DNA from: Microbulbifer sp. YPW16
GTDB lineage: Bacteria > Pseudomonadota > Gammaproteobacteria > Pseudomonadales > Cellvibrionaceae
Length of the DNA stretch: 64,000 bases
Direction of reading: 5' to 3'
NCBI RefSeq assembly: GCF_021290385.1
Contig: NZ_CP089928.1
Location: 3,800,001-3,864,000, forward strand
Each line of letters opens with the position of its first letter. Within the stretch, counting starts at the first letter, position 1. The notes under the pieces are model-generated. The model was not told the origin of the DNA, did not search any database, and was given only the letters and a program-made list of their open reading frames with translations. Positions 17,496-25,513 of this stretch are shown here, one piece after another. The translations under genes and the position numbers were made by a program.

Positions 17496-18206
17496 TCAGC
17501 GACCGTGGCGGTTTTCCTCCACTGCCTCCTCACTCTCTTCCTGGATAATTTCCGTCTCCATATCCCCGTCCATATCGCCCGGGTCGACTTCCATGCCGGA
17601 GTCGGGCCCGGACTCGGGCGTGAGGGCCTCGTCCGAACCGCTGTCGACCTCCGCCTCGCTCCCGGCTGCGGCCTCCGGGGTATCGGCAGATGACTCGATA
17701 TAGTTTTTGAGCTTGTTGAGGCCGCGCTCGTAGGATTCGCCCACCATATTCTTCACGACCAGGCCCATCCAGCGGGCAATGGGGCCGCTGCCCATATCAC
17801 TGTTGAAGTTCCAGGTCACGTTGGTACCACTGCCCTGTGGTTCCAGCTGCAATTCGGCCATGGCGGTACCCTGGGCGCCGAAGTCCAGGTGGGTGCGCAC
17901 CATGGAGTTGGTCTGGCTGTCGATAATGGTCTGGCTGCCGCGGCCCACATTGGGGTTTTCGCTGCTCCAGGACATCTTGTTGCCGACGCCCTCACCGGGG
18001 CCGCTGTAGATGTAGTCGGTGGTCGGGTCGATGGAATACCACGGCGACCAGTTATTGAAGTTGCGCAGGTTATTCAGCGTCGGGAATATCGCTGCCGGTG
18101 GCTTGTTGATATAGACACTGCGTTCGACGGTGACTTCACGGGGGAACAGGAAGCCGGCCAGGACCAGCAACACGAGCAGTCCAATGATGTAGAGAATCCA
18201 GCGCAT
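17496..18206 (-). CDS. SRPBCC (START-like) family protein with acidic tail
   Basis: 236 residues. A membrane helix at residues 3-21 (WILYIIGLLVLLVLAGFLF) anchors or exports it. Residues 27-172 form a polyketide-cyclase/SRPBCC fold: VERSVYINKPPAAIFPTLNNLRNFNNWSPW, GSQTIIDSQ, DFGAQGTAMAELQLEP and WNFNSDM. The last 60 residues are very rich in Glu, Asp, Ser and Gly. Such proteins bind small hydrophobic ligands, but the ligand cannot be read from the sequence. It stands alone between a terminator and the sensor-kinase gene. Confidence 0.8.
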   Translation of the reverse strand: MRWILYIIGLLVLLVLAGFLFPREVTVERSVYINKPPAAIFPTLNNLRNFNNWSPWYSIDPTTDYIYSGPGEGVGNKMSWSSENPNVGRGSQTIIDSQTNSMVRTHLDFGAQGTAMAELQLEPQGSGTNVTWNFNSDMGSGPIARWMGLVVKNMVGESYERGLNKLKNYIESSADTPEAAAGSEAEVDSGSDEALTPESGPDSGMEVDPGDMDGDMETEIIQEESEEAVEENRHGR

Positions 18207-18298
18207 AGCGGGGCCTTTTTCAATTATCGGTTTTCTTCGCGGAGTTTAGCGCCTCGCCGGCCACAGGCCAACGTGTACACGACCGCCGCGTGAACTGG

Positions 18299-19672
18299 CT
18301 ACATATCGAACGCGACCAGCGGCAGCATCACTTCCACGCAAAGCCCGCCGCCAGCGGCATTACTGGCGGAGATTTTTCCGCCGTGTTGCTGGATGGTGCG
18401 CTGGGCAATCGCAAGGCCCAGGCCGACGCCACCGCTTTCGCGGGTGCGGGCGGTATCGGTGCGGTAGAAGGGCCGGAAAATGGCCGTGAGTTCTTCTTCC
18501 GGGACGCCCCTGCCACTGTCCTGCACGCGGATACGGCAGGTCTCGCCGGTGACCTGCACTGTGGCGATTACGCGACTGTCCCGGGGGCTGTACTTGATTC
18601 CATTGCGCAGGATATTCTCCAGCGCTGCGGTCAGGCTGCTGCCCCGGGTGGCCACGAGCAGCTCGCCCCCGGAGGGGGTGAGCTCGATGGCAATGCCTTT
18701 CTGTTCTGCCTCGTGGCGCAGGTCCTCCTTGAGTGCACTGAGCAGGCCGTTGATCTCCACCACATCGTCCAGCTTGCGCTCTTCGCCACCTGCCACCGGC
18801 AGCGAGAGAATATCGGCGATGATTTCCTCCAGGTAATCCGCTGCCTTGCCGATCTTCTCGAGCTCCGGGTCCAGGCCGCGGGTATCCTTCTGCCGGGCGA
18901 TACCCAGCGCGACCTGCAGGCGCGCCAGCGGCGAGCGTAGCTCGTGGGAGACATCCTTGATCAACCTGCGCTGCTCGGCCATTGATTCCTGTACCTGGGC
19001 GGTCATGGAATCAAAGTCCCGTGCCAGGTCCGCCAGTTCGTCGCCGCGTTTTTCCAGGGCGGGGGATACCCGGTAGTCCAGTTCACCGGCGGCGACCCGC
19101 CTGGTGGCGGTGCGCAACTTGTCCAGGGGACGGCTCAGGTACCGCGCCAGCCAGTAGCAGACGGCACCGGAGGCGAGCATCGACAGCAGCAGGATGGGCC
19201 AGAAGTTGCGCCACAGGAACAGTAACAGGAGTTCCTGCTTGCTCTTGCCGGCGATAAACGCCACGCGCAGGCCACCGCGCTCGCGCAGGGGAATAAAGAA
19301 CCCCACCGTGGGTTTGTTCTCCACCATCATGCGCAGCTCGCGGTTGCGAAAGTGCAGGTTCTGGAACAGTGGCGCCATATCGGACGGGATCGGGCGCCCG
19401 AGGATCTCGGTTCCACCAGGGCCCAGGGCGAATACGCGGTCGCGAAACTCGGGGGGCTGGCGTTCCAGCCAGTGACGGAAGTGCATCGGGCCGTGGCGGC
19501 GTGCCCGGCGCATGTTGCGCGTCAGTTCACCCACCATGGCGGAGACTTCCCAGCGGTCTTTCTGCCGGGGGTCGCCAAACTCGCCCATGTGGGTGACGTA
19601 GATGGTGGTAACCACCATCACCATGGCAGTCAGCCAGGCGCCGAAAAACATTTTCCAGAACAGGCTGCGCAT
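18299..19672 (-). CDS. cpxA: CpxA-like sensor histidine kinase
   Basis: 457 residues. Membrane helix 1 near 7-27, periplasmic sensor 28-150 rich in Arg and His (RRARRHGPMHFRHW), membrane helix 2 near 155-178, HAMP domain 180-232, dimerisation box with phosphoacceptor His243 in KDVSHELRSPLARL, then the ATPase boxes ILRNGIKYSP, VQDSGRGVPEEEL and GVGLGLAIAQRTIQQHGG. Domain order and the Cpx-type HisKA box match CpxA, which senses envelope protein stress. Its start overlaps the regulator stop by one base. The divergent Spy/CpxP gene supports the assignment. Confidence 0.85.
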   Translation of the reverse strand: MRSLFWKMFFGAWLTAMVMVVTTIYVTHMGEFGDPRQKDRWEVSAMVGELTRNMRRARRHGPMHFRHWLERQPPEFRDRVFALGPGGTEILGRPIPSDMAPLFQNLHFRNRELRMMVENKPTVGFFIPLRERGGLRVAFIAGKSKQELLLLFLWRNFWPILLLSMLASGAVCYWLARYLSRPLDKLRTATRRVAAGELDYRVSPALEKRGDELADLARDFDSMTAQVQESMAEQRRLIKDVSHELRSPLARLQVALGIARQKDTRGLDPELEKIGKAADYLEEIIADILSLPVAGGEERKLDDVVEINGLLSALKEDLRHEAEQKGIAIELTPSGGELLVATRGSSLTAALENILRNGIKYSPRDSRVIATVQVTGETCRIRVQDSGRGVPEEELTAIFRPFYRTDTARTRESGGVGLGLAIAQRTIQQHGGKISASNAAGGGLCVEVMLPLVAFDM

Positions 19673-20376
19673 CAGGCTTCCGCGCTTTCGGTAAGCATGT
19701 ACCCGGCCCCGCGGATATTGATGATCAGGTCGCGACTGGCGCCGTGCTCCGCCAGCTTCTTGCGGATATTGCTCACGTGGACATCGATGGAGCGATCATA
19801 GGGCATCAGCTTGCGGCCCAGTGCACTCTCGGTCAGCGTCTCCTTGTTGACCACTTCCCCGGCACGTTGGACCAGGACTTTCAGCACTGAGAACTCGGCT
19901 CCGGTGAGGGACAGGGCGCTCCCGTGCCAGAAGGCCTGGTGCTGTGATGGGCGCAGGCTGAGGGGGCCACTACTCAACTGGTCCTCGTCCGCCGGGCGCT
20001 CGGCGCGGCCGCGGCGGAGCACGGCGCGCAGCCGTGCCGCCAGCTCGCGCGGGTTGCAGGGCTTGGGCAGATAGTCGTCCGCGCCCATTTCGAGACCGAC
20101 GATACGGTCGACGGTGTCTCCCTTGGCGGTAAGCATGAGCACTGGCAGGGACCCCGCTGCACCGCCTTCCTCGCGAAGTTTGCGCAGCAATTCGAAACCG
20201 TTGTGCACCGGCAACATGACGTCCAGGACCAGTGCATCGAAGCCTTCGCTGCGGGCCAGCTCCAGCCCGCGACCGCCATCGTTGGCTACGGTTACCCCAA
20301 AGCCCTCGCCGGAGAGGTACTCGTCTAGCAGGTCGGTCAGTTCTCGGTCGTCGTCGACCAGCAGGATTCGGTTCAT
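19672..20376 (-). CDS. cpxR: CpxR-like response regulator
   Basis: 234 residues from the ATG at 20376, which gives MNRILLVDDDRELTDLLDEYL, very close to CpxR; an ATG at 20388 would add four residues. The receiver domain has the acidic pair in DDD, phosphoacceptor Asp52 in LVLDVMLP, and Lys in LPKPCNPREL. The winged-helix DNA-binding domain ends with LTGAEFSVLKVLVQRAG, RSIDVHVSNIRKKL and IRGAGYML. It would bind the GTAAA-type direct repeats found 73-117 bases upstream, giving autoregulation together with the divergent chaperone gene. Confidence 0.88.
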   Translation of the reverse strand: MNRILLVDDDRELTDLLDEYLSGEGFGVTVANDGGRGLELARSEGFDALVLDVMLPVHNGFELLRKLREEGGAAGSLPVLMLTAKGDTVDRIVGLEMGADDYLPKPCNPRELAARLRAVLRRGRAERPADEDQLSSGPLSLRPSQHQAFWHGSALSLTGAEFSVLKVLVQRAGEVVNKETLTESALGRKLMPYDRSIDVHVSNIRKKLAEHGASRDLIINIRGAGYMLTESAEA

Positions 20377-20448
20377 ATCGGATTCCATGATCTCAGTGCG
20401 GTCATTATATTCATAGCCCGCCCCCGTGGACTGCCGCAGCCGGGGCGT

Positions 20449-20493
20449 TTTACCGTTCTTAACAGTTGTTTACCCCCCTTTGCCCCCATTTAC
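20449..20493. promoter_or_regulatory. Five-fold phased CpxR half-site array
   Basis: On the plus strand TTTAC (20449), TTAAC (20459), TTTAC (20469), TTTGC (20479) and TTTAC (20489) follow each other at exactly 10 bp. On the minus strand these read GTAAA, GCAAA, GTAAA, GTTAA, GTAAA with 5-base gaps, the CpxR box spacing (GTAAA-N5-GTAAA). The array lies between cpxR and the divergent spy-like gene. TACTAT at 20506-20511 is a candidate -10 box for the latter, placing the array at about -30 to -70. Confidence 0.75.
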
Positions 20494-20559
20494 CCCGTGC
20501 GGGCCTACTATGCACCTACCGACACAGAACAACTCACACCAGATTGAGAGGAATCAGTT

Positions 20560-21036
20560 ATGCAGCGGAGCAACTGGAAGAAGTTCGCAGGTAGCCTGGT
20601 CCTGGCCTCGGCCGTCGCTGTTCCCGGCATTACGCTGGCGGGTGACCACGGAAATCACCATGGCAAGGGGCATCACCACCAGGAGATGTTTGACCGCATG
20701 GCTGACAAGCTGGAGCTTACCGAGGGCCAGAGGGCGCAGCTGGAGGCCAATCGTGAGGCCGGTCGGGAGAAGCGGCGCGAACTCCGCAAGGAGATGCACG
20801 AGCTGCGCAGCCAGGTTCGTGAGGCCCTGGATTCGGGGGCAGACCAGGCGACCCTGGACAGCCTGGCGGCAAAACTGGGTGCACTCGAGATCAAGAAGAT
20901 GCAACAGCGGCACGAGCGCCACGAGCAGTTCCAGGCAATCCTCACTGACGAGCAGAAGGCCAAGCTCGAGCAAATGCATAGTGAGCGCAAGGAGCGCTGG
21001 AAGGAGCGTCGCAAGCAGCGCACCGACAGCGAGTAA
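20560..21036 (+). CDS. Spy/CpxP-family periplasmic chaperone, His-rich
   Basis: 158 residues with GAGAGGAA just before the ATG. The signal peptide runs to ITLAG. The mature N-terminus is histidine-rich (DHGNHHGKGHHHQ). The rest is helical with the family's two LTxxQ-type motifs, LTEGQRAQLEAN near residue 52 and LTDEQKAKLEQM near 128, and many basic residues at the end. Spy and CpxP are ATP-independent chaperones; CpxP also restrains CpxA. Position divergent from cpxRA and the CpxR array in its promoter favour the CpxP role. The His cluster may bind metal (inference). Confidence 0.88.
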   Translation: MQRSNWKKFAGSLVLASAVAVPGITLAGDHGNHHGKGHHHQEMFDRMADKLELTEGQRAQLEANREAGREKRRELRKEMHELRSQVREALDSGADQATLDSLAAKLGALEIKKMQQRHERHEQFQAILTDEQKAKLEQMHSERKERWKERRKQRTDSE

Positions 21037-21117
21037 AGCGCTATCCAATCAGTCAAGTAACCGTCCTGTGCGAAGTGCCGGGCGCGCCCCAACTGCCCGG
21101 CCGACGCGCCATCCTTG

Positions 21118-21140
21118 CCCCCGCCATGCGGGGGTTTTTT
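21118..21140 (+). terminator. Terminator of the Spy/CpxP gene
   Basis: CCCCCGC, loop CAT, GCGGGGG and six Ts, about 80 bases past the stop codon. A textbook intrinsic terminator. Confidence 0.9.
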
Positions 21141-21291
21141 ATGCCTGGCGGTACGGCCAGGTGACTGTCGGCAGCCGCGCTTGCTGTAGGCAGGTATTGT
21201 TGGGAAAATACCGCGCCTCGCCAGGCGGTGCAGCCTGACCATCTGGTCATGGGTGTTCGCATGCGGTGAAAGTCTGTTGATAGGAGTGTTT

Positions 21292-21843
21292 GTGAGCAAG
21301 ATCGGCTTGTTTTTTGGCAGTGATGAGGGCAACACCGAGGGTGTGGCCGAGCGTATCCGCGCCCGCCTGGGCGAGGAGCGTGTGGAAGTGCATGATATTG
21401 CCGATGTCACGCAGCTTGAAATCGCCGGGTACGAGCAGCTCATTTTCGGTATCCCCACGTGGGACTTCGGCCAGATCCAGTCCGATTGGGAGGAGTTCTG
21501 GGAAGATGTCCAGGAGATCGACTTCACCGGTAAGACCGTGGCGCTATTCGGGCTGGGCGACCAGTTTGGCTACGGTGACTATTTCCTCGATGCCATGGGG
21601 ATGCTGCACGATGTGATCGTTGCCAACGGCGCTGCAATTGTGGGGCACTGGTCGACAGAGGGATACGAATTCGAGGCCTCAAAGGCCGAGATTGAGGGTG
21701 AGGGCCGCTTTGTCGGGCTGGGCATCGATGAGGACCAGCAGGAAGAGCTGACCGCGGGCCGCCTGAACCAGTGGTGCCGCCAGATCGCACGGGAATTCGG
21801 CCTGCCGGGTGGCGCGGACAGCGTTGCCGCGCTGGATGACTGA
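21292..21843 (+). CDS. Long-chain flavodoxin with altered phosphate loop
   Basis: 183 residues from the GTG at 21292, five bases after TAGGAG; the upstream ATG frame has no ribosome site. It follows long-chain flavodoxins (KIGLFFGS start, IPTWDFGQIQSDWEEFWEDV, ALFGLGDQFGYGDYFLDAMGML, WSTEGYEFEASKA). It would carry electrons on FMN in the cytoplasm. The phosphate-binding loop reads GSDEGNTEG: Glu12 replaces the usual Thr of the T/S-x-T-G-x-T motif. It precedes an unknown gene by seven bases. Confidence 0.9.
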   Translation: MSKIGLFFGSDEGNTEGVAERIRARLGEERVEVHDIADVTQLEIAGYEQLIFGIPTWDFGQIQSDWEEFWEDVQEIDFTGKTVALFGLGDQFGYGDYFLDAMGMLHDVIVANGAAIVGHWSTEGYEFEASKAEIEGEGRFVGLGIDEDQQEELTAGRLNQWCRQIAREFGLPGGADSVAALDD

Positions 21844-21850
21844 GCCCGCC

Positions 21851-22222
21851 ATGCAGACGACACTACCCTTTGACGAGTTCTGGGCATGGCTGGCCGACCA
21901 CCCCAACTGTATCCTGCGGGCCGGTACCGCCGACTCGGTGGTTTACGATGACGACGATTACCACTGGCGGTTCAGTCGCGAGGATGCGCGCACGCTGCTG
22001 GTCCAGGTGGTGCGGGGCAAGCGCCTGGTGGCTGAACTGTTTATCGAGCCGGAGCATGTGAACACCGTGCAGGTGAGCCCTGGCGAAAAGGGCGAATTCA
22101 ATTTTGACTTGCTGGTAGAGGTGCAGGGGCAGCCACAGGTGGCCTATTACTTTGTCATGACCCACGGCCTGGAAGAGCCGCAGCAACATGTACCCGGTGG
22201 TTCGCGCGGACGCCTCCACTGA
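21851..22222 (+). CDS. Conserved-looking small protein, unknown function
   Basis: 123 residues from the ATG at 21851 (MQTTLPFDEFWAWLADHPNCIL); an ATG at 21836 overlapping the flavodoxin stop is possible. The protein is soluble, mixed alpha/beta, with an Asp-rich turn (YDDDDYHWRF), LLVQVVRGKRLVAELFIEPEHV and QPQVAYYFVMTHGLEEP. No signal peptide or membrane segment is seen. I do not recognise a family. Tight linkage to the flavodoxin suggests co-expression, not necessarily shared function. Confidence 0.65.
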   Translation: MQTTLPFDEFWAWLADHPNCILRAGTADSVVYDDDDYHWRFSREDARTLLVQVVRGKRLVAELFIEPEHVNTVQVSPGEKGEFNFDLLVEVQGQPQVAYYFVMTHGLEEPQQHVPGGSRGRLH

Positions 22223-22244
22223 GGCGCCCGCACCCGGTGCGTAA

Positions 22245-24215
22245 CTAGTCCCTTGCCTTCCGGTTCTTCTCGGTGGCACCCACACCGATGTGCTGGTCGA
22301 GGAATGCCAGCAGCTGGCGATACAGTTTCAGGTTGTTCTCTTCGCTGTAAAAGCCGTGTCCCTCATCCGGTACGATCAGGCTTTCCACCTGCCGTCCTTC
22401 CTCCTCCAGCCGCTCCAGCAGGGCTTCGGCGTGCTCGACCGGCGCGCGCTCGTCCTGGCCGCCATGGGCAATAAACAGTGGCAGGTCCAGCTCTGCGGTG
22501 TTGTGCAGCGGTGAATGGGCCCGCAGGAATGCCTCGTCCTCGCCGAGCTCCTCGGCAAGGTAGGCGATGCCACGGTCCCGCCGCTGTATATCTCCCCGGT
22601 CGAACATCATCGCCAGGTCGTAAACGCCCACATAACCTGCTGCGCACTGGTAGAGATCGGGGTAGCGAATGGGGTTCATCATCGCGGAGTAGCCACCAAA
22701 GCTGGCGCCAAAGATGCAGATCCGGTCGCCGTCGGCGTAACCCTGTTTCACCGCCCAGCGGGCGGCGTCGGCAATATCCTGCTGGATGTCTTCGCCCCAT
22801 TCGCGCCGGCCTGCATCAAAGAACGCATCGCCGTAACCTGTGGAGCCGCGGAAGTTGACCTGCAATACCAGGTAGCCATTCTGGGACAGGATCTGCGCCT
22901 CGCGATCGTAGCGCCAGTAGTCGCGGGCGTGGGGGCCGCCGTGGGGCATCACCACCATCGGCAGGTTCTCCCCGCGGTCCCGGGGGAAAGTCAGGTAGAC
23001 GCCGATACGCAGGCCATCCTCGGTGGTAAAGGAGTCCGCCTGCATCGGGTTCAACTGGTCTGGCTGCAGCCATTCGGCCGACGGCAGCAGGAAGTCCGCC
23101 TTCCTGGATTCCAGGTTTACCAGGAAGTAATCGCCGGGCAGCCGGTCACCGGACACACGGAGCACGCCCCTGGTGCCGTCTTCGCTGAAGCTGGTGAAGT
23201 CGATTCGGTATCCGGCAAAGGCTTTCTTGAGGCCACGGAAGAATGCCGCGAAGCCACCGTTCTCATCGAAGAACTCTGCCTTTGGTTTGCCCGGGTCGAG
23301 GTAGATACCCACGGGCCGGCCCGAGCTCGGCTCGTGGATCACCTCGGTGATATCGGTGAATTCGTGACTGTACACCGGGGTGACTTCACCGGTTTCCATC
23401 TGCAGCCGCACCAGCTGCTCGGTCTTGCCCGCCCGGTTGATAACCAGGTAGGCAGCGTTTGCCTCGTGATCGAACCCTACCGGTGTGCCGGTTTCCAGCA
23501 GCGGGTTCCCGACTTGTTCCCAGCCAACCTCTTTCTTGCGGTACAGCTGGTAATCGCCCGAACGGTTGGTGCCATTGGCAAACAATAATTCGCCGCGGCC
23601 ATCGGTGAAGGCGCGCCCGCCTACCTGCGGGAGGCCTACAACGCGGTCCTTCACCCCGGAATATATATTGATACGCAGGACTTCGCCGTGGGTCTCCCAG
23701 TCCCGGGCCCAGGGATAGGTGGAAACCAGGATTTCCCTGTCGTCATCGGGCAGGGTATCGATCAGGGTTGCGCGTGCCCGGGTGCTTTCTGCCCGCTTTA
23801 TACGGGAGCCGGCCTGGTTCTCGCCGGCTGCCCAGCCAAAGATATTCTTGCCCCGGGAGCCATCGTAGTTGATTGCATAGAGGGAGCCATAGCTGACAGG
23901 CGCCTCCAGGGCGGCCCGCCGGGAAATTACCTCGGCGACCACGCGCTCATCGTTGGCCCAGTAAAAGTCGCCGACCTCTTCCTTGCCGCGAAAGCGCAGG
24001 GCGCCGGTCACCTCGAGAGGGGAGAGTGACATAAAAACCAGCACCCGCTCGCCCTCATGCAATTTCTGCACTGCGATATGGCTGCCATCAGGGGAGAGTT
24101 TTACCTGCTGGATCTCGGCGTGTTTTACCAGGTCACCAAGGGGCACCCGGGATGCAGCCCAGGTTGGCAGTGACAAAAACAACAGAAAAACCAGCATCAA
24201 CCGGCGTCCTTGCAT
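22245..24215 (-). CDS. S9-family prolyl oligopeptidase-like peptidase
   Basis: 656 residues with a signal peptide (MQGRRLMLVFLLFLSLPTWAAS), so probably periplasmic. Residues about 25-390 are a beta-propeller region (VKLSPDGSHIAVQ near the start). The C-terminal alpha/beta hydrolase has the S9 catalytic set: Ser in IFGASFGGYSAMM, Asp in HGGQDERAPVEHAE and His in PDEGHGFYSEEN; the oxyanion region is MVVMPHGGPHARD and QVNFRGSTGYG. It would cut short peptides after proline or a related residue, or act as an acylaminoacyl peptidase; specificity cannot be read. It converges with the unknown gene at 21851. Confidence 0.9.
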   Translation of the reverse strand: MQGRRLMLVFLLFLSLPTWAASRVPLGDLVKHAEIQQVKLSPDGSHIAVQKLHEGERVLVFMSLSPLEVTGALRFRGKEEVGDFYWANDERVVAEVISRRAALEAPVSYGSLYAINYDGSRGKNIFGWAAGENQAGSRIKRAESTRARATLIDTLPDDDREILVSTYPWARDWETHGEVLRINIYSGVKDRVVGLPQVGGRAFTDGRGELLFANGTNRSGDYQLYRKKEVGWEQVGNPLLETGTPVGFDHEANAAYLVINRAGKTEQLVRLQMETGEVTPVYSHEFTDITEVIHEPSSGRPVGIYLDPGKPKAEFFDENGGFAAFFRGLKKAFAGYRIDFTSFSEDGTRGVLRVSGDRLPGDYFLVNLESRKADFLLPSAEWLQPDQLNPMQADSFTTEDGLRIGVYLTFPRDRGENLPMVVMPHGGPHARDYWRYDREAQILSQNGYLVLQVNFRGSTGYGDAFFDAGRREWGEDIQQDIADAARWAVKQGYADGDRICIFGASFGGYSAMMNPIRYPDLYQCAAGYVGVYDLAMMFDRGDIQRRDRGIAYLAEELGEDEAFLRAHSPLHNTAELDLPLFIAHGGQDERAPVEHAEALLERLEEEGRQVESLIVPDEGHGFYSEENNLKLYRQLLAFLDQHIGVGATEKNRKARD

Positions 24216-24291
24216 AATGGGCTTCCTATTCAGGTATCGGATCCATTATGCAACAGGCCCCGGGCCGGACAAGCCGGCCGGGTGAACTGTG

Positions 24292-25425
24292 TCACAGCAT
24301 CAGATTACACAGTATTTCACGGTACATATCCTTAAGGCGATCCAGGTCCTCTGCGCGTACACATTCATCCACCTTGTGAATAGTGGCGTTGACCGGTCCC
24401 AGTTCCACCACCTGCGCGCCGGTCGGTGCGATAAAGCGACCGTCCGAGGTGCCGCCGGCGGTGGACAGTTGTGTCTTTTCGCCCGAGACAGACTCGATCG
24501 CCGACTGGGCTGCTTCCACCAGCGGGCCGGCAGCAGTCAGGAAAGGTTGGCCGGAGAGCTTGAAGTTGGCCTCGTACCTGAGGCCATGTGAATCGAGAAT
24601 CGCGCAGGCGCGCTGTTGCAGTTGCTCTGACGTGGTCTCGGTGGAGAAGCGCCAGTTACAGATGACTTTGACTTCGCCGGGGATCACGTTGGTGGCACCG
24701 GTACCGCCGTTGATATTGGATACCTGGAAACTGGTGGCCGGAAAAAACTCATTGCCGTTGTCCCACTTTTCCGCAGCCAGCTCCGCCAGTGCCGGGGCCA
24801 GCATGTGCACGGGGTTTGCCGCCAGGTGAGGGTAGGCCACATGGCCCTGGGTCCCGAAGACAGTGAGTTCGAGTCCCAGGGAGCCGCGGCGCCCGTTCTT
24901 GATCACGTCGCCGACCCGATCGGTGCTGGAGGGCTCCCCCACCAGGCAGCAGTCAATTTTCTCTCCCTGTTCCTGCAGCCACTCGACTACCTTGACGGTA
25001 CCGTCGGTGGCCGGCCCTTCCTCGTCGCTGGTGATCAGGAAGGCGATGCGTCCATTGTGGTCGGGGTGCGCGGCGATGAACTCTTCGCAGGCGATGACCA
25101 TTGCCGCCAGCGAGCCTTTCATGTCCGCGGCGCCGCGGCCATAGAGGTAGCCATTTTCAATGACCGGTTCGAACGGAGGGTGTTTCCAGTTGTCCTCGGG
25201 GCCGGTGGGTACCACGTCGGTGTGGCCGGCGAAAGCAAATAGCGGTCCCGCGCCGCCGCCGTTGCGCACAGCCCAGAAATTGTCGGTGTCGCCACGGCGG
25301 AGGTACGTGGTTGTGAAGCCGATTTTTTCCAGGCGTTCAAGCATCAGCGGCATGCAGCCGGCATCGTCGGGGGTGACGGAACGAAGGCGGATCAGGTCGC
25401 TGGCAAGTTTCAGGGTCGGTGTCAT
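24292..25425 (-). CDS. dapE: Succinyl-diaminopimelate desuccinylase
   Basis: 377 residues from the ATG at 25425 with GGAAG upstream; the longer frame lacks support. DapE hydrolyses N-succinyl-L,L-DAP to L,L-DAP in the succinylase route to lysine and peptidoglycan. Metal and catalytic residues are clear: His and Asp in [11 protein letters not shown], Asp in [14 protein letters not shown], Glu pair in [48 protein letters not shown] and [14 protein letters not shown]. dapD and dapC lie a few kilobases away on the same strand, so the whole succinylase branch except the early steps is here. Confidence 0.96.
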   Translation of the reverse strand: MTPTLKLASDLIRLRSVTPDDAGCMPLMLERLEKIGFTTTYLRRGDTDNFWAVRNGGGAGPLFAFAGHTDVVPTGPEDNWKHPPFEPVIENGYLYGRGAADMKGSLAAMVIACEEFIAAHPDHNGRIAFLITSDEEGPATDGTVKVVEWLQEQGEKIDCCLVGEPSSTDRVGDVIKNGRRGSLGLELTVFGTQGHVAYPHLAANPVHMLAPALAELAAEKWDNGNEFFPATSFQVSNINGGTGATNVIPGEVKVICNWRFSTETTSEQLQQRACAILDSHGLRYEANFKLSGQPFLTAAGPLVEAAQSAIESVSGEKTQLSTAGGTSDGRFIAPTGAQVVELGPVNATIHKVDECVRAEDLDRLKDMYREILCNLML

Positions 25426-25513
25426 GATTCTTCCATAGTGTCTGACGGGGGGCCGGGGCACGAGACTGCCCGCTGGCACCCTAGCTATTTCTCATGCTGT
25501 CAGCAAGCTGTTG

